Notes: a model not told the origin generated them from the sequence alone. A stretch of DNA of 42,512 nucleotides from Bacteroidales bacterium (GCA_016933335.1 JAFGBD010000044.1:1-42512), one strand, 5' to 3'. Shown: positions 9,305 to 18,620, counted from the stretch's first letter. Made by a program: numbers and translations.

Positions 9305-10711
9305 ATGAAAATATTCAACCAATACAAAATAACAATTTTTGCAGGTTTGATTTTGATAAAATTATTTGCCGGAACATCCTTTTTCGCCCAGGTAACACCT
9401 GGTTCTGATCCTTATCTTTCCATGGTCAAATCAACTCAAAAAACAATGCCGCAGCTCGATTCTGCAGTAACTGAATTATTCGATGATGAGACAAGCCAGT
9501 GGATTGGCGATGAAAAAAAACTATACGACTTCGATATTGATGGCAATAATATCCTGTGCCTTGATTATAAATGGGATACAACCACCAGTCAATGGGTAAA
9601 GAAAGAAAAACTGGAATACACATATGATGCCGTTCGGAATATGACACAATATATTAATTATAATTGGAACAAAAGTTCAGGCCAGTGGAGGACCGGATAT
9701 AAAATTGCATATGCTTATGATGCGGATGCAAATCTGACACAACATATCCGTTATAACTGGAACAAGGACTCCAGCGAATGGATTCCGTATTATCAAGAAG
9801 AATACACTTACAATGAAGACAATAACAGGACACAGTGTATCCGTTTTAACTGGAACGAAGCTTCCGGTAATTGGATACAGTTTATAAAAGAAGAATTTGA
9901 TTACGATGCCAACGCAAACTGGATACTCTGGGCAGGTTATAACTGGGATGAAACCACGGACGAATGGAAGATCTACTGGAAGGAAGAATTTACTTATGAT
10001 CTCAATAACAATATAATACAATATATTGATTTATACTATGATGAGGTCTCAGGTGAATGGACCAACGGATGGAAAGGATTATACGATTATGATGCCGATG
10101 GAAATATGATACAATATACAGGAATAGACTGGGATGATGCCTCCAGCCAATGGATTAATAATGTAAAACTTATATACACTTATGATGCTGACGGAAACAT
10201 GACGATATTCAATCGATATAAATGGGATAAAGACATCAGTCAGTGGAACGAATACCTGCAGGAGGCATATACTTATAATAATACCTGTTTAACTGAAGAT
10301 TTAGTATTACCTCATCTATTTCAGACATATGATGGAAATTTCGTTTTCACACACCAACTGCTCATGAAAACAACCAGTTACTGGGATACATCTGCAAACC
10401 AATGGGAGGATGTTAACAAAAGCCAGTATTATTATTCAGAGCAGGATATTAATTCAGGATTTTCAGTTACCTGTCCGGATTTATTGGTTTATCCGAATCC
10501 GGCCTCCGGTTTTATCATCATTGATTGTGATCAATTACAAAATTTTGCAACGATAGAGTTGTACGACCCGCAGGGAAGAAAATTATTTTCACATCCTCTA
10601 AATGGCAATAACCGGCTAACGATAAACAACTTATTACCCGGAGTATATATTTACAGGATAATGGAGGGACATAAATCTACCACAGGAATATTTATGGTCA
10701 GCCAGAGGTGA
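9305..10711 (+). CDS. Secreted T9SS cargo protein built of ~31-residue repeats
   Basis: From the ATG at 9305 the protein has 468 residues and a signal peptide ending near SFFAQ. From 9473 to about 10310 it consists of nine consecutive units of exactly 31 residues, with a consensus close to YNWDe.SgqW...k.eYtYDADGNm.Qyi; a degenerate tenth unit (SYWDTSANQWEDVNKSQYYY) lies near 10377-10440. Each unit carries a Trp pair and a YDADGN turn that recalls the YD repeats of Rhs-type proteins, though the period and Trp pattern differ. The last ~75 residues (VYPNPASGFIIID, ending GVYIYRIMEG..) are a type A T9SS sorting domain, implying export across the outer membrane and surface attachment or release. 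No enzymatic motif is present; adhesion or structural roles are guesses. It converges with the next gene. Confidence 0.85.
   Translation: MKIFNQYKITIFAGLILIKLFAGTSFFAQVTPGSDPYLSMVKSTQKTMPQLDSAVTELFDDETSQWIGDEKKLYDFDIDGNNILCLDYKWDTTTSQWVKKEKLEYTYDAVRNMTQYINYNWNKSSGQWRTGYKIAYAYDADANLTQHIRYNWNKDSSEWIPYYQEEYTYNEDNNRTQCIRFNWNEASGNWIQFIKEEFDYDANANWILWAGYNWDETTDEWKIYWKEEFTYDLNNNIIQYIDLYYDEVSGEWTNGWKGLYDYDADGNMIQYTGIDWDDASSQWINNVKLIYTYDADGNMTIFNRYKWDKDISQWNEYLQEAYTYNNTCLTEDLVLPHLFQTYDGNFVFTHQLLMKTTSYWDTSANQWEDVNKSQYYYSEQDINSGFSVTCPDLLVYPNPASGFIIIDCDQLQNFATIELYDPQGRKLFSHPLNGNNRLTINNLLPGVYIYRIMEGHKSTTGIFMVSQR
9473..10309 (+). repeat. In-gene tandem array of nine 93-bp units
   Basis: The nine units encode 31 residues each with no insertions; units begin at 9473 and every 93 bases up to 10217. 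The units are diverged at DNA level but keep the Trp and YD positions, so this is an old array maintained by selection rather than a recent expansion. Confidence 0.8.
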
Positions 10712-10744
10712 CGATTACGGACGGGTATGCGAAAGAATGTATTT

Positions 10745-13375
10745 TCATTCAATGAGGATACCCTTTGATAACAATTGCTTATCATCCGTATACAATATCA
10801 TATAATAAAAACCTTTTGATATTATTCCTTCAGTTTTTATTTCATAATGATTATAACCCCGGATTGCTTTCAGGTTAACTGACTGATGTATGATCCGGCC
10901 CGCCTGATCAGCAAGGCAGATGCCGAACGAAACATCTGTCACTGTTCTGAATTGTATATTTATCAGACCTGAAGAAGGATTGGGAAAGATCTTCATGTCA
11001 TGTATCAGCCGGTTGGAAACGAGAGCAGTTGGCTCCGGATGATAGACCAACCGGATCATGGATGAATCTTCTCCACCATACCTGTCTGATGCAATAATAA
11101 AAAAGTCAAATGTATCGGCGATCAGAGGAAACAGGATCATTATATCCCCTAAAATACTGTAAATCAGTGTATCTTTCAAACCATGGGTAATGGTATAACT
11201 TAGTGTATCATCATCTGCATTTGTAAAAATATTGCCAAGATCAACAGTAACCTGCTTCTGTGTTGCTTTATAGGAATATAAAAACAGCTCCTGAAGAGCT
11301 TCAGGAGCTGCATTGAACCTTACTTCAAGCGAGTCTTCAAAAAAACCGCCTTTCCCGTCGGAAAGAGACAGATATATTTTATGAACACCTGCATTTTCAG
11401 GACATATCATCAGTTGATCTGATGATTCTAATAAAATGGAGTCCAAAGTTGAAAAAATCTGATATTGAATGACATCATCATTTGGATCTGCAAATATAGC
11501 GCCCAGGTCAATGAGGATGCATTCATGCGTGAATTGATATACAGGCACAAGGTATTTTTGTAACCGGACCGGACCGGCATTGACAAAAACGGTTAATCTT
11601 ACTGAGTCGGTTCCGTCGTAATTATCTTCAGCAGTCACTGTTATATTGGCTGTTCCCGGTGCAATACCCAGCATCCTTAAACTGTCGTTGACAAGCACAA
11701 CATTCAGACAGGCAGGGTCAGACAAAACAAAACTGAATGAAATGGAATCACCGTCAGGATCGGTGAAAATATCAGGCAGCAGGATAATGGTCGTATCTCC
11801 CGGCTGAAGGATATAATCAGTCATTAATGTATCTGAATGATATGGCGCATGATTCAGGGGATCATAAACGTCAAGGCTGAAACTCTGCTGATATGTTCTA
11901 CCCGTAAAAGGATCATGGGCTGCCAGTATGATTTCAGTATTGCCTGTCCTTTCCGGTATCAATTTAACCGAATCATCTGTAACAATATAGCTCACAATCC
12001 CTGTGGTTTTTGCACTTAAACTGATTTCCATGCCAGACTTCGAATAATCCTGGATCAATGCATCAACTGATATTGTAAAATCTTCATAGACAGACAGAAT
12101 TGTATCAGAAAGCGGATATCTGAATTTCATAACGGTGGTGTCAAACAGCAAATCAAATGTCTGTGAAAATGTATCGGCATCGCAGTCAACTGCTATAATA
12201 TTTATCTTCAGGTCAGGGATAAATGAAAGATCCTCATCAGTATTCAAAATGAGCGAATCATGGCTGACCTTGAAATAACGGTTAACATACAAAGTGGTAT
12301 CAATCACATAGTTTACCAGCATACTGGTATCGGGAGACACAAATGAAAGATAACCTGTTAAATCATTTTTCAGGTGAGAGTAATACAGGATCGTATCTGA
12401 TAAGAAAATCTGCAATGCCTTTTTTGTAAAACTGGTATATGGCATGATTCTGTCCGGTACCCTGCCGAAACCTTCGACTACAATTTCTTTGGGATAAATC
12501 CTCAAAATTGCAAATGAGTTGGTATCCGGCGTATCCAGCATAGCAGCCTGGGTACAGTAATGTATATTATTCTTATATCCGTAGTTGCCTTCGTGCAAAT
12601 GACCATTGATGTATGCTGCTACATTGGGGTACTGTTCGAGCAGGGTTATAATCTCATCCTTATTCCATAAATTAAGATCAACACTGTCCGGATATACAGG
12701 GAAATGACAGAACAAGATCACATTCTGACCCGAATCTGCTGCCTGTTCAATCTCAGAACGAATCCATGACTGCTGTGCTTTGCTGATGCCTCCATTCCAG
12801 GACAGGCCATTGATCATCCCCTGTACGCTGTTCCATACACTGTCTCCTTCTTCTGCCAGATCAGGATGGATGTATCCGGAGTAGGATGCTAACTCTGTCC
12901 CGTCCAGTACCAGAAAATGCCAGTCTTTATAATCGATGGCATAATAATAATCCGGCATGCCATACCTTGATACAATGGTAGATTTCAGCTCATCTGCAAC
13001 CTCTTCAAATTCATGATTCCCCAACAGGTTGTACCAGGGCATGTTCAGATTTTCATAGTGTTTGCTGACAGAATCGTAACTCTCATAGTACCGGTCGATC
13101 ATATCACCCAGGTTCATTACAAAATCCACCTCATACTTATTCATGGTGTCTATGGCCTGTGGAAGTTTCCACATTGTTTCACGAAAATACCTTGTCCCGC
13201 CCGGATCACAATCGCAATACTGCGGATCAGCAATCAATCCGATTTTCAGTATTGGTTCATTACTGCATCCTGAAGGGATATGGTCTTTAAAATCAATGGT
13301 GCCCGACTGGGAATAAATACTCAATCCAAGACAATAAAGACAAAACAGAATAACAGCTGATTTAACCTGATCCAT
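10745..13375 (-). CDS. Secreted ADPRibase-Mn-like phosphoesterase with cadherin-like modules and T9SS signal
   Basis: This 876-residue protein has a signal peptide (to about residue 23). The metallophosphoesterase domain at residues ~43-310 shows IADPQYCD (D50, Q52), NLGDMID (D91), LLGNHEF (N120, H121), a FCHFP histidine and NGHLHEGNYG. The D-x-Q first motif and the following GGTRYFRETM resemble manganese-dependent ADP-ribose/CDP-alcohol diphosphatases rather than 5'-nucleotidases. A long beta-rich region follows with three cadherin- or dystroglycan-like modules (DIFTDPDGDSISF, AIFADPNDDVIQY, NIFTNADDDTLSY). The C-terminus (KIFPNPSSGLINI onward) is a T9SS sorting domain. I infer an extracellular nucleotide-diphosphate or phosphodiester hydrolase; the substrate is unproven. 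Confidence 0.85.
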   Translation of the reverse strand: MDQVKSAVILFCLYCLGLSIYSQSGTIDFKDHIPSGCSNEPILKIGLIADPQYCDCDPGGTRYFRETMWKLPQAIDTMNKYEVDFVMNLGDMIDRYYESYDSVSKHYENLNMPWYNLLGNHEFEEVADELKSTIVSRYGMPDYYYAIDYKDWHFLVLDGTELASYSGYIHPDLAEEGDSVWNSVQGMINGLSWNGGISKAQQSWIRSEIEQAADSGQNVILFCHFPVYPDSVDLNLWNKDEIITLLEQYPNVAAYINGHLHEGNYGYKNNIHYCTQAAMLDTPDTNSFAILRIYPKEIVVEGFGRVPDRIMPYTSFTKKALQIFLSDTILYYSHLKNDLTGYLSFVSPDTSMLVNYVIDTTLYVNRYFKVSHDSLILNTDEDLSFIPDLKINIIAVDCDADTFSQTFDLLFDTTVMKFRYPLSDTILSVYEDFTISVDALIQDYSKSGMEISLSAKTTGIVSYIVTDDSVKLIPERTGNTEIILAAHDPFTGRTYQQSFSLDVYDPLNHAPYHSDTLMTDYILQPGDTTIILLPDIFTDPDGDSISFSFVLSDPACLNVVLVNDSLRMLGIAPGTANITVTAEDNYDGTDSVRLTVFVNAGPVRLQKYLVPVYQFTHECILIDLGAIFADPNDDVIQYQIFSTLDSILLESSDQLMICPENAGVHKIYLSLSDGKGGFFEDSLEVRFNAAPEALQELFLYSYKATQKQVTVDLGNIFTNADDDTLSYTITHGLKDTLIYSILGDIMILFPLIADTFDFFIIASDRYGGEDSSMIRLVYHPEPTALVSNRLIHDMKIFPNPSSGLINIQFRTVTDVSFGICLADQAGRIIHQSVNLKAIRGYNHYEIKTEGIISKGFYYMILYTDDKQLLSKGILIE

Positions 13376-13605
13376 TCTGATCTGATATTACATACTACTG
13401 TAAAAATATAAAAATTTAAATGTAATATGCAGTAATTCAGGCAAATTATAAATCAGTTTATATATAAAAATTCATTGCTATAAACACTATATCATACAGG
13501 TTATCGGTTCGTCCTCTTGTTGGAAACTTGTGCATAATATTTTGACTGATTTTATGGCAAAACGAAACGATTGATACAAATTTGGATGTATCAAGCGATA
13601 AAATA

Positions 13606-14493
13606 ATGAAAAATATTCCTGTCGTTTCAGTAGAAGGCCGTTCGCTGGCAGAAGCATATGAAAAAGCCCTGATCGGATTGTATCAGAAGGGTACGAGATT
13701 CAAAACGCAATATGATAAACCCGGCGATCCGCCAAGCATCGACTGCACCATGAACATCACCATTCTTGAACCTGAAAGTGATCCTGTGATTCATATGGCC
13801 TTTCCGGGCGGGATCGAAGATCTCAAGGAATATGTTCTTGAACTGAAAGGATTTAAAGATCACTGGGTAAAAAATATGAACGACCCTGCTGATACCAGGT
13901 GGGAATATACCTATCATGGCCGTCTTGAAAAATACGGGATCTGGAAGGAAATCATTGATGGCTCTTCTGTTGAAAAGGGCCACTTCAGGATCAACCAGAT
14001 TGAAAACGTCATTGAAAAACTCTCTGGGCAGCCCTTTACAAGGCAGGCCCAGATGATCACATGGATGCCGAATGTTGACACCAGCTGTTATGATCCGCCC
14101 TGCCTTCAATCCCTCTGGTACAGGATCCTGGAAGATGATGAAGGTACTTACTGGCTGAACTGCAATGTAAGATTCAGAAGCAACGATGCATGGGGAGCAA
14201 GCTTTATGAATATGTTCGGATTTATACAGTTTAACCGTGAAATCATTGCGGGAGGAATTTCCGCTAATACCGGCAGAACGGTCAGACTGGCCAGAATGAA
14301 CTGGCATGCAGATTCATATCACATTTACGGAAAAGATATCAAAACTGCCAGAGAAATGCTTTTTGACCGCATTGATAAAATGGGAATAGAACACAGAACC
14401 TATCAGTTCAACGATGAGTTCATCAGACAGATGTATGATGATGCAGAACCGATGATCATTCAGAAAATCAAAGAGCATGATGACAGGCATTAG
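13606..14493 (+). CDS. Divergent thymidylate synthase / dCMP hydroxymethylase-fold protein
   Basis: The 295-residue protein from the ATG at 13606 shows the active-site order of thymidylate synthase: DPPC with the candidate nucleophile C166, then RSNDAWGA (R191, S192, D194) matching the dUMP-binding RS.D motif, SFMNMFG (N202) matching the pyrimidine-binding Asn, and SYHIYGKDI (H239, Y241) matching the sugar-binding H.Y pair. Sequence elsewhere is far from the classical ~264-residue bacterial ThyA; it seems closer to the methanogen-type branch. The fold could support dTMP synthesis or another pyrimidine C5 modification. An upstream TTG at 13582 is in frame but the ATG is preferred. No folate-metabolism gene is adjacent, so context does not settle the substrate. 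Confidence 0.75.
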   Translation: MKNIPVVSVEGRSLAEAYEKALIGLYQKGTRFKTQYDKPGDPPSIDCTMNITILEPESDPVIHMAFPGGIEDLKEYVLELKGFKDHWVKNMNDPADTRWEYTYHGRLEKYGIWKEIIDGSSVEKGHFRINQIENVIEKLSGQPFTRQAQMITWMPNVDTSCYDPPCLQSLWYRILEDDEGTYWLNCNVRFRSNDAWGASFMNMFGFIQFNREIIAGGISANTGRTVRLARMNWHADSYHIYGKDIKTAREMLFDRIDKMGIEHRTYQFNDEFIRQMYDDAEPMIIQKIKEHDDRH

Positions 14494-14596
14494 CCAGGAA
14501 CTCTCCGTCAGGTTCTGAGAGCCTGATATTCATGGAATAACACTGACATTCTCAACGAAATTACGGCCTGCTTCAGGAAAAATAAAAAAAACAATT

Positions 14597-14615
14597 AAGT
14601 GTTATTTTGACTCTT
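14597..14615. promoter_or_regulatory. Candidate operator upstream of the arabinose locus
   Basis: The 19-bp imperfect palindrome AAGTGTTATTTTGACTCTT has 8-bp half-sites matching at 6 of 8 positions around a 3-bp centre. It lies 68 bases before the first symporter gene, where a repressor such as the locus's AraR-like protein would act. The link to AraR is inference. Confidence 0.3.
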
Positions 14616-14683
14616 ATATTTTATCAATATTATTTATATATTGCATGAATTTTATATAAAATTAATACTTAACCTAAAATAAT

Positions 14684-16564
14684 ATGGTAACACTTGATTG
14701 GATTGTATTAGGCATCTTTTTTCTTGGTCTTGTGGGAATCATTGTTTGGGTATTGAAACAAAAGGAAAAAGATACGACCGATTATTTCCTTGCGGGGAAA
14801 AATGCCGGTTGGCTGTCAATTGGTTCATCAATATTTGCATCAAATATTGGTTCTGAACATCTGGTCGGACTGGCAGGTGCAGGTTTTATCAGCGGTATGG
14901 CGATGGCCCACTGGGAAATGCATGCGTGGATGATACTGGTGCTGGGTTGGGTCTTTGTACCATTCTATGACAGGATAAAGATCTTTACCATGCCGGAATT
15001 CCTGGAACGACGTTTTTCACCTGCATCACGCTCTGTTCTGTCAATTATCTCCCTGGTTACATATGTACTGACCAAAGTGGCAGTAACCGTATATGCCGGA
15101 GGTGTTGTTTTTGATACGGTTTTCGACGTTGATTCAATAACGGTTTTCGGAAGAGAAATAGATTTCTTCTGGGTAAGTGCCATTGGTCTTGTTGTGATTA
15201 CAGGTTTATATACCATATTTGGCGGTATGAAAGCCATCATGTATACATCGATATTGCAGACACCGGTTCTCCTGTTCGGATCCATTGTCATTCTGATTGT
15301 TGGCCTGGGTCAGGTTGGCGGCTGGGCTGAGGTTGAACGGATTGTAGGATCAAACCTGAAGCTTGTCAGACCGGCAGCCGATCCCGACTTCCCATGGACC
15401 GGCGTATTGCTTGGTTCAGCAATCATTGGCTTCTGGTACTGGTGTACCGATCAGTTTATTGTTCAGAGGGTTTTGTCAGGTAAAAATCAGAGCCATGCAC
15501 GAAGAGGAGCCATTCTTGCGGGGTATTTCAAGCTTTTTCCTGTTTTCATATTTCTGATCCCGGGTATGATAGCATTTGCGTTAAATCAGAAAGGCCTCCT
15601 GGAAGTTGCCAGCAGTGATTCGGCTTTTGCTGCAATGGTCTCTAAATTGCTTCCCGGAGGAGTTACAGGTATTGTAGTCTGCGGATTGCTTGCAGCCCTC
15701 ATGAGTTCTCTTGCCTCACTTTTCAATTCTTCAGCCATGCTGTTTGTTGAAGATTTTTACAAAAAAATGCGTCCTTCACAATCTCCCCGACATTATGTAT
15801 ATGTCGGACGAATCACAACTGCCTCAGTGGTAATTCTGGGAGTAGTCTGGATACCTGTCATGCTGGGCCTTGGTAAAGTTTTATATGAATATTTGCAGGG
15901 TGTTCAGGGCATGCTTGCTCCTGCCATTGCATCGGTATTCCTGCTGGGGGTATTCTGGCGCAGGATGTCAACCAAAGGTGCATTCTGGGGAATGATCACG
16001 GGATTTGTTCTGGGTATGTTCCGGCTTGTTTTGAATGTAATATACGGACTGGTGAGTAAAGTAGGCGGAATGGTAAAATCTGTGCTGTATATCAACGCAG
16101 ATAAAGCTAAAAATGATATGATCGAAGAACTGACTTCAGTCGGAGATAAAATTGAACGCTCATTCCCGGCTGAGCTGGCTGCCACACTCACCGAAAAAGT
16201 CAATGCTGCTATCGACTCGCTTGCTACACTGACAGCTGAAGGAAAAGCCTATGCTTCCGAACTGATTGAACAGGTTAAAACAGGAGTTGATCAATATTAC
16301 AGTGAAGCCGGTGGCTGGATTTACAAAATTGCCTCAATTAATATTTATGAATATACGGTCATCCTTTTCTTTATCTGTATTATTACAATGGTTGTAATCA
16401 GCCTGTTAACCAAACGTCCCAGCCAGGAACAGCTGAAATATACCTATGCAGCCTCCACTTCAGAAGAGAGAGCTGCAACCAGGGCAAGCTGGAGTGTATG
16501 GGATGTGATAAACACCCTGATTATCCTTGGAATCATCGTGGCATTTTATATTTATTTCTGGTAA
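14684..16564 (+). CDS. Sodium:solute symporter (SSS family), probable sugar transporter, with long helical loop
   Basis: This 626-residue integral membrane protein has the SSS signature layout: DYFLAGKNAGW near residue 30, SIFASNIGSEHLVGLAG, and GLYTIFGGMKAIMYTSILQ around 170-190. About thirteen or fourteen hydrophobic segments are present. It heads a run of genes with an AraR-like regulator, AraD and AraB, so L-arabinose or a related pentose is the most likely substrate. Between the last helices, residues ~458-545 form a polar, Ala/Glu/Lys-rich helical insertion (DKAKNDMIEELTSVGDK, then AYASELIEQVKTGVD) that the following symporter lacks. The gene is preceded by a candidate operator and followed 56 bases later by a second symporter. 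Confidence 0.88.
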   Translation: MVTLDWIVLGIFFLGLVGIIVWVLKQKEKDTTDYFLAGKNAGWLSIGSSIFASNIGSEHLVGLAGAGFISGMAMAHWEMHAWMILVLGWVFVPFYDRIKIFTMPEFLERRFSPASRSVLSIISLVTYVLTKVAVTVYAGGVVFDTVFDVDSITVFGREIDFFWVSAIGLVVITGLYTIFGGMKAIMYTSILQTPVLLFGSIVILIVGLGQVGGWAEVERIVGSNLKLVRPAADPDFPWTGVLLGSAIIGFWYWCTDQFIVQRVLSGKNQSHARRGAILAGYFKLFPVFIFLIPGMIAFALNQKGLLEVASSDSAFAAMVSKLLPGGVTGIVVCGLLAALMSSLASLFNSSAMLFVEDFYKKMRPSQSPRHYVYVGRITTASVVILGVVWIPVMLGLGKVLYEYLQGVQGMLAPAIASVFLLGVFWRRMSTKGAFWGMITGFVLGMFRLVLNVIYGLVSKVGGMVKSVLYINADKAKNDMIEELTSVGDKIERSFPAELAATLTEKVNAAIDSLATLTAEGKAYASELIEQVKTGVDQYYSEAGGWIYKIASINIYEYTVILFFICIITMVVISLLTKRPSQEQLKYTYAASTSEERAATRASWSVWDVINTLIILGIIVAFYIYFW

Positions 16565-16620
16565 AATCCAAACTGCCTGTTCAAATAATATGATTATCAT
16601 TCATTAAAAAGACATAAAGT

Positions 16621-18321
16621 ATGGAAACTACTTCTGCATTGGGATGGATCGATTATGCAATCATGCTGATCTATTTTTTCTTTGTTCTGGGAATCGGATG
16701 GGCGCTTAAGAAATTCATGCGCTCAGCCACCGATTTTCTTGAAGCAGGGAGATCATTACCGGCATGGGTTACCGGTCTTGCCTTCATATCAGCCAATCTC
16801 GGAGCACTTGAAGTTATCGGGATGGCAGCTTCAGGAGCCAAATACGGTATGATGACGGTGCATTTTTACTGGATTGGGGCCATTCCGGCCATGCTCTTCC
16901 TTGCAATCTTCATGATGCCTTTTTATTATGGCTCAAAAGCACGGTCGGTTCCTGAATACCTGAAGCTCCGCTTTGATGAAAAGACAAGGGGGTTCAATGC
17001 ATTCGCATTTGCATTCATGACCATCATGGCCTCAGGCGCCTCCATGCATGCTCTTGCCCTGCTGGCTGAACGCCTCCTTGGTTGGGATTATACACTCAGC
17101 CTGGTTGGCTCAGCTGCAATTGTGCTGGTATATACTTACCTTGGCGGACTATCTTCAGCTATTTACAATGAAGTACTGCAGTTTTTCCTGATTGTGATCG
17201 GATTTCTGCCCCTGGTTCTGATCAGCCTGAAAGCAATCGGAGGCTGGGAGGGAATACAAGCCAGCCTGGGTGACAATATGTTGCATTCATGGAAATACGC
17301 TGCCAGTCCTGATCAGAATCCCATGGGAGTGGAATGGATGGGAATTATCATCGGGCTTGGTTTTGTATTGTCATTCGGGTACTGGTGCACTAATTTTCTT
17401 GTCGTCCAACGTGCCATGGCAGCAGGATCAATGGGAGCCGCCCGCCGGACTCCGCTGATCGGAGCACTTCCGAAAATGTTTATTCCTTTTCTTGTAATTC
17501 TTCCTGGTATCATTGCTGCAGCACTACTACAGGGTGACCATAGCTTTATACCCTTTAAAGAAGGCAGCGAAACTGTCAGAGACTTTGACCAGGTTATCCC
17601 GGTATTACTGATGAAGTATCTGCCGACCGGAGTTCTCGGACTGGGTTTAACCGCGCTGATGGCGTCCTTTATGTCTGGTATGGCGGGCAATGTTTCAGCT
17701 TTCAATACTGTATTCACATACGATATCTATCAGAGTTATATTAATCCCGGCAAGAGCGATAAGCACTATCTGTCAGTTGGTCAGATAACGACAATTGCGG
17801 GTGTTCTGGTTAGCATACTTGCAGCATTCATTGCAAAACAGTTTAACAACATCATGGACTTTCTGCAGCTGATTTTTGCGTTTATCAATGCACCTTTGTT
17901 TGCCACCTTCCTGCTGGGTATGTTCACCAGAAGAACAACAGGACATGGAGCGTTCTGGGGATTACTGTCCGGAACCTTTGCTGCAGCCATTCATCACGGT
18001 CTGACAGTTCCGGCCGGAGCAGACAGCCTGGTAAAGGGCGGCTGGCTTACAGGGGGGGCTGCAAATGCTTTGCATACCTATCCCAGTGAAATGGCACAGA
18101 ACTTCTGGACTGCCATCTTTGCATTTTTCATTGCACTGATTCTTACACTTGTGATATCATATCTTACAAAACGAAACAAATCAGATACAGATTTGAAAGG
18201 CCTGGTATATTCTCTTACACCCAGGGTTCAGGACGATTCAAAACACTGGTATGAGAAACCACAGACCCTTGCAATCATTATTGGAGCTATCGCTTTAATT
18301 TTAAGTATATTGTTCTGGTAA
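16621..18321 (+). CDS. Second sodium:solute symporter (SSS family)
   Basis: The 566-residue protein is a distinct SSS member with its own motifs: TDFLEAGRSLPAW, ISANLGALEVIGMAA and YTYLGGLSSAIYNEVLQ. It has about thirteen transmembrane segments and no long helical loop. It is not a close duplicate of the preceding symporter, so the pair is not a recent tandem duplication. Placement inside the arabinose locus points to a pentose or an arabinose-containing oligosaccharide as substrate, but the sequence alone cannot tell. A two-helix membrane protein starts 12 bases downstream, and co-translation is likely. Confidence 0.88.
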   Translation: METTSALGWIDYAIMLIYFFFVLGIGWALKKFMRSATDFLEAGRSLPAWVTGLAFISANLGALEVIGMAASGAKYGMMTVHFYWIGAIPAMLFLAIFMMPFYYGSKARSVPEYLKLRFDEKTRGFNAFAFAFMTIMASGASMHALALLAERLLGWDYTLSLVGSAAIVLVYTYLGGLSSAIYNEVLQFFLIVIGFLPLVLISLKAIGGWEGIQASLGDNMLHSWKYAASPDQNPMGVEWMGIIIGLGFVLSFGYWCTNFLVVQRAMAAGSMGAARRTPLIGALPKMFIPFLVILPGIIAAALLQGDHSFIPFKEGSETVRDFDQVIPVLLMKYLPTGVLGLGLTALMASFMSGMAGNVSAFNTVFTYDIYQSYINPGKSDKHYLSVGQITTIAGVLVSILAAFIAKQFNNIMDFLQLIFAFINAPLFATFLLGMFTRRTTGHGAFWGLLSGTFAAAIHHGLTVPAGADSLVKGGWLTGGAANALHTYPSEMAQNFWTAIFAFFIALILTLVISYLTKRNKSDTDLKGLVYSLTPRVQDDSKHWYEKPQTLAIIIGAIALILSILFW

Positions 18322-18333
18322 AAAAATAAAATC

Positions 18334-18546
18334 ATGGGATTAGATATAAAATTTCCGATTGGATTAATGTTTGCAATATTCGGAGTGATACTTACGATTC
18401 AGGGAATTTTCACTGCTGGCGATACAGTATTGTATGAAAAATCACTGAACGTAAATGTGAACCTTTGGTCCGGACTCTTTATGCTGATATTCGGATCACT
18501 GATGCTGGTTTTCTCTGTCAGAAAGAAGAAAACAACTGGCAGATGA
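18334..18546 (+). CDS. Small two-helix membrane protein, possible symporter accessory subunit
   Basis: The 70-residue protein has two hydrophobic helices (about 8-26 and 46-62) joined by a short polar loop and ends in a basic RKKKTTGR tail, consistent with both termini in the cytoplasm. It follows the second symporter by 12 bases. Small accessory proteins next to SSS transporters are known in other bacteria (for example MctS with MctC, and YhdT with PanF), so a stabilising or regulatory partner is a reasonable inference. Confidence 0.7.
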   Translation: MGLDIKFPIGLMFAIFGVILTIQGIFTAGDTVLYEKSLNVNVNLWSGLFMLIFGSLMLVFSVRKKKTTGR

Positions 18547-18569
18547 GTCCATGTTCTGTATAAAAACAT

Positions 18570-18588
18570 CAGAATAAATACAATTCTG
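18570..18588. promoter_or_regulatory. Small inverted repeat upstream of araR-like gene
   Basis: CAGAAT and ATTCTG form a perfect 6-bp inverted repeat around seven bases, 32 bases before the regulator's ATG. It could be an autoregulatory site or a weak hairpin; it does not resemble the palindrome at 14597. Confidence 0.25.
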
Positions 18589-18620
18589 TTCATGTTAAAG
18601 TTTAATCCGTTACCTTTACC

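Noticed and set aside
13627..14307. Long antisense frame of 226 codons opposite the thymidylate-synthase homologue
   Set aside because: It lies wholly within a gene with a clear active-site pattern; the antisense product has no recognisable motif.
14494..14683. Possible terminator hairpins (AGG..CTCTC/GAGAGCCT) after the thymidylate-synthase homologue
   Set aside because: Two competing weak stems without a T-run; not strong enough to list.
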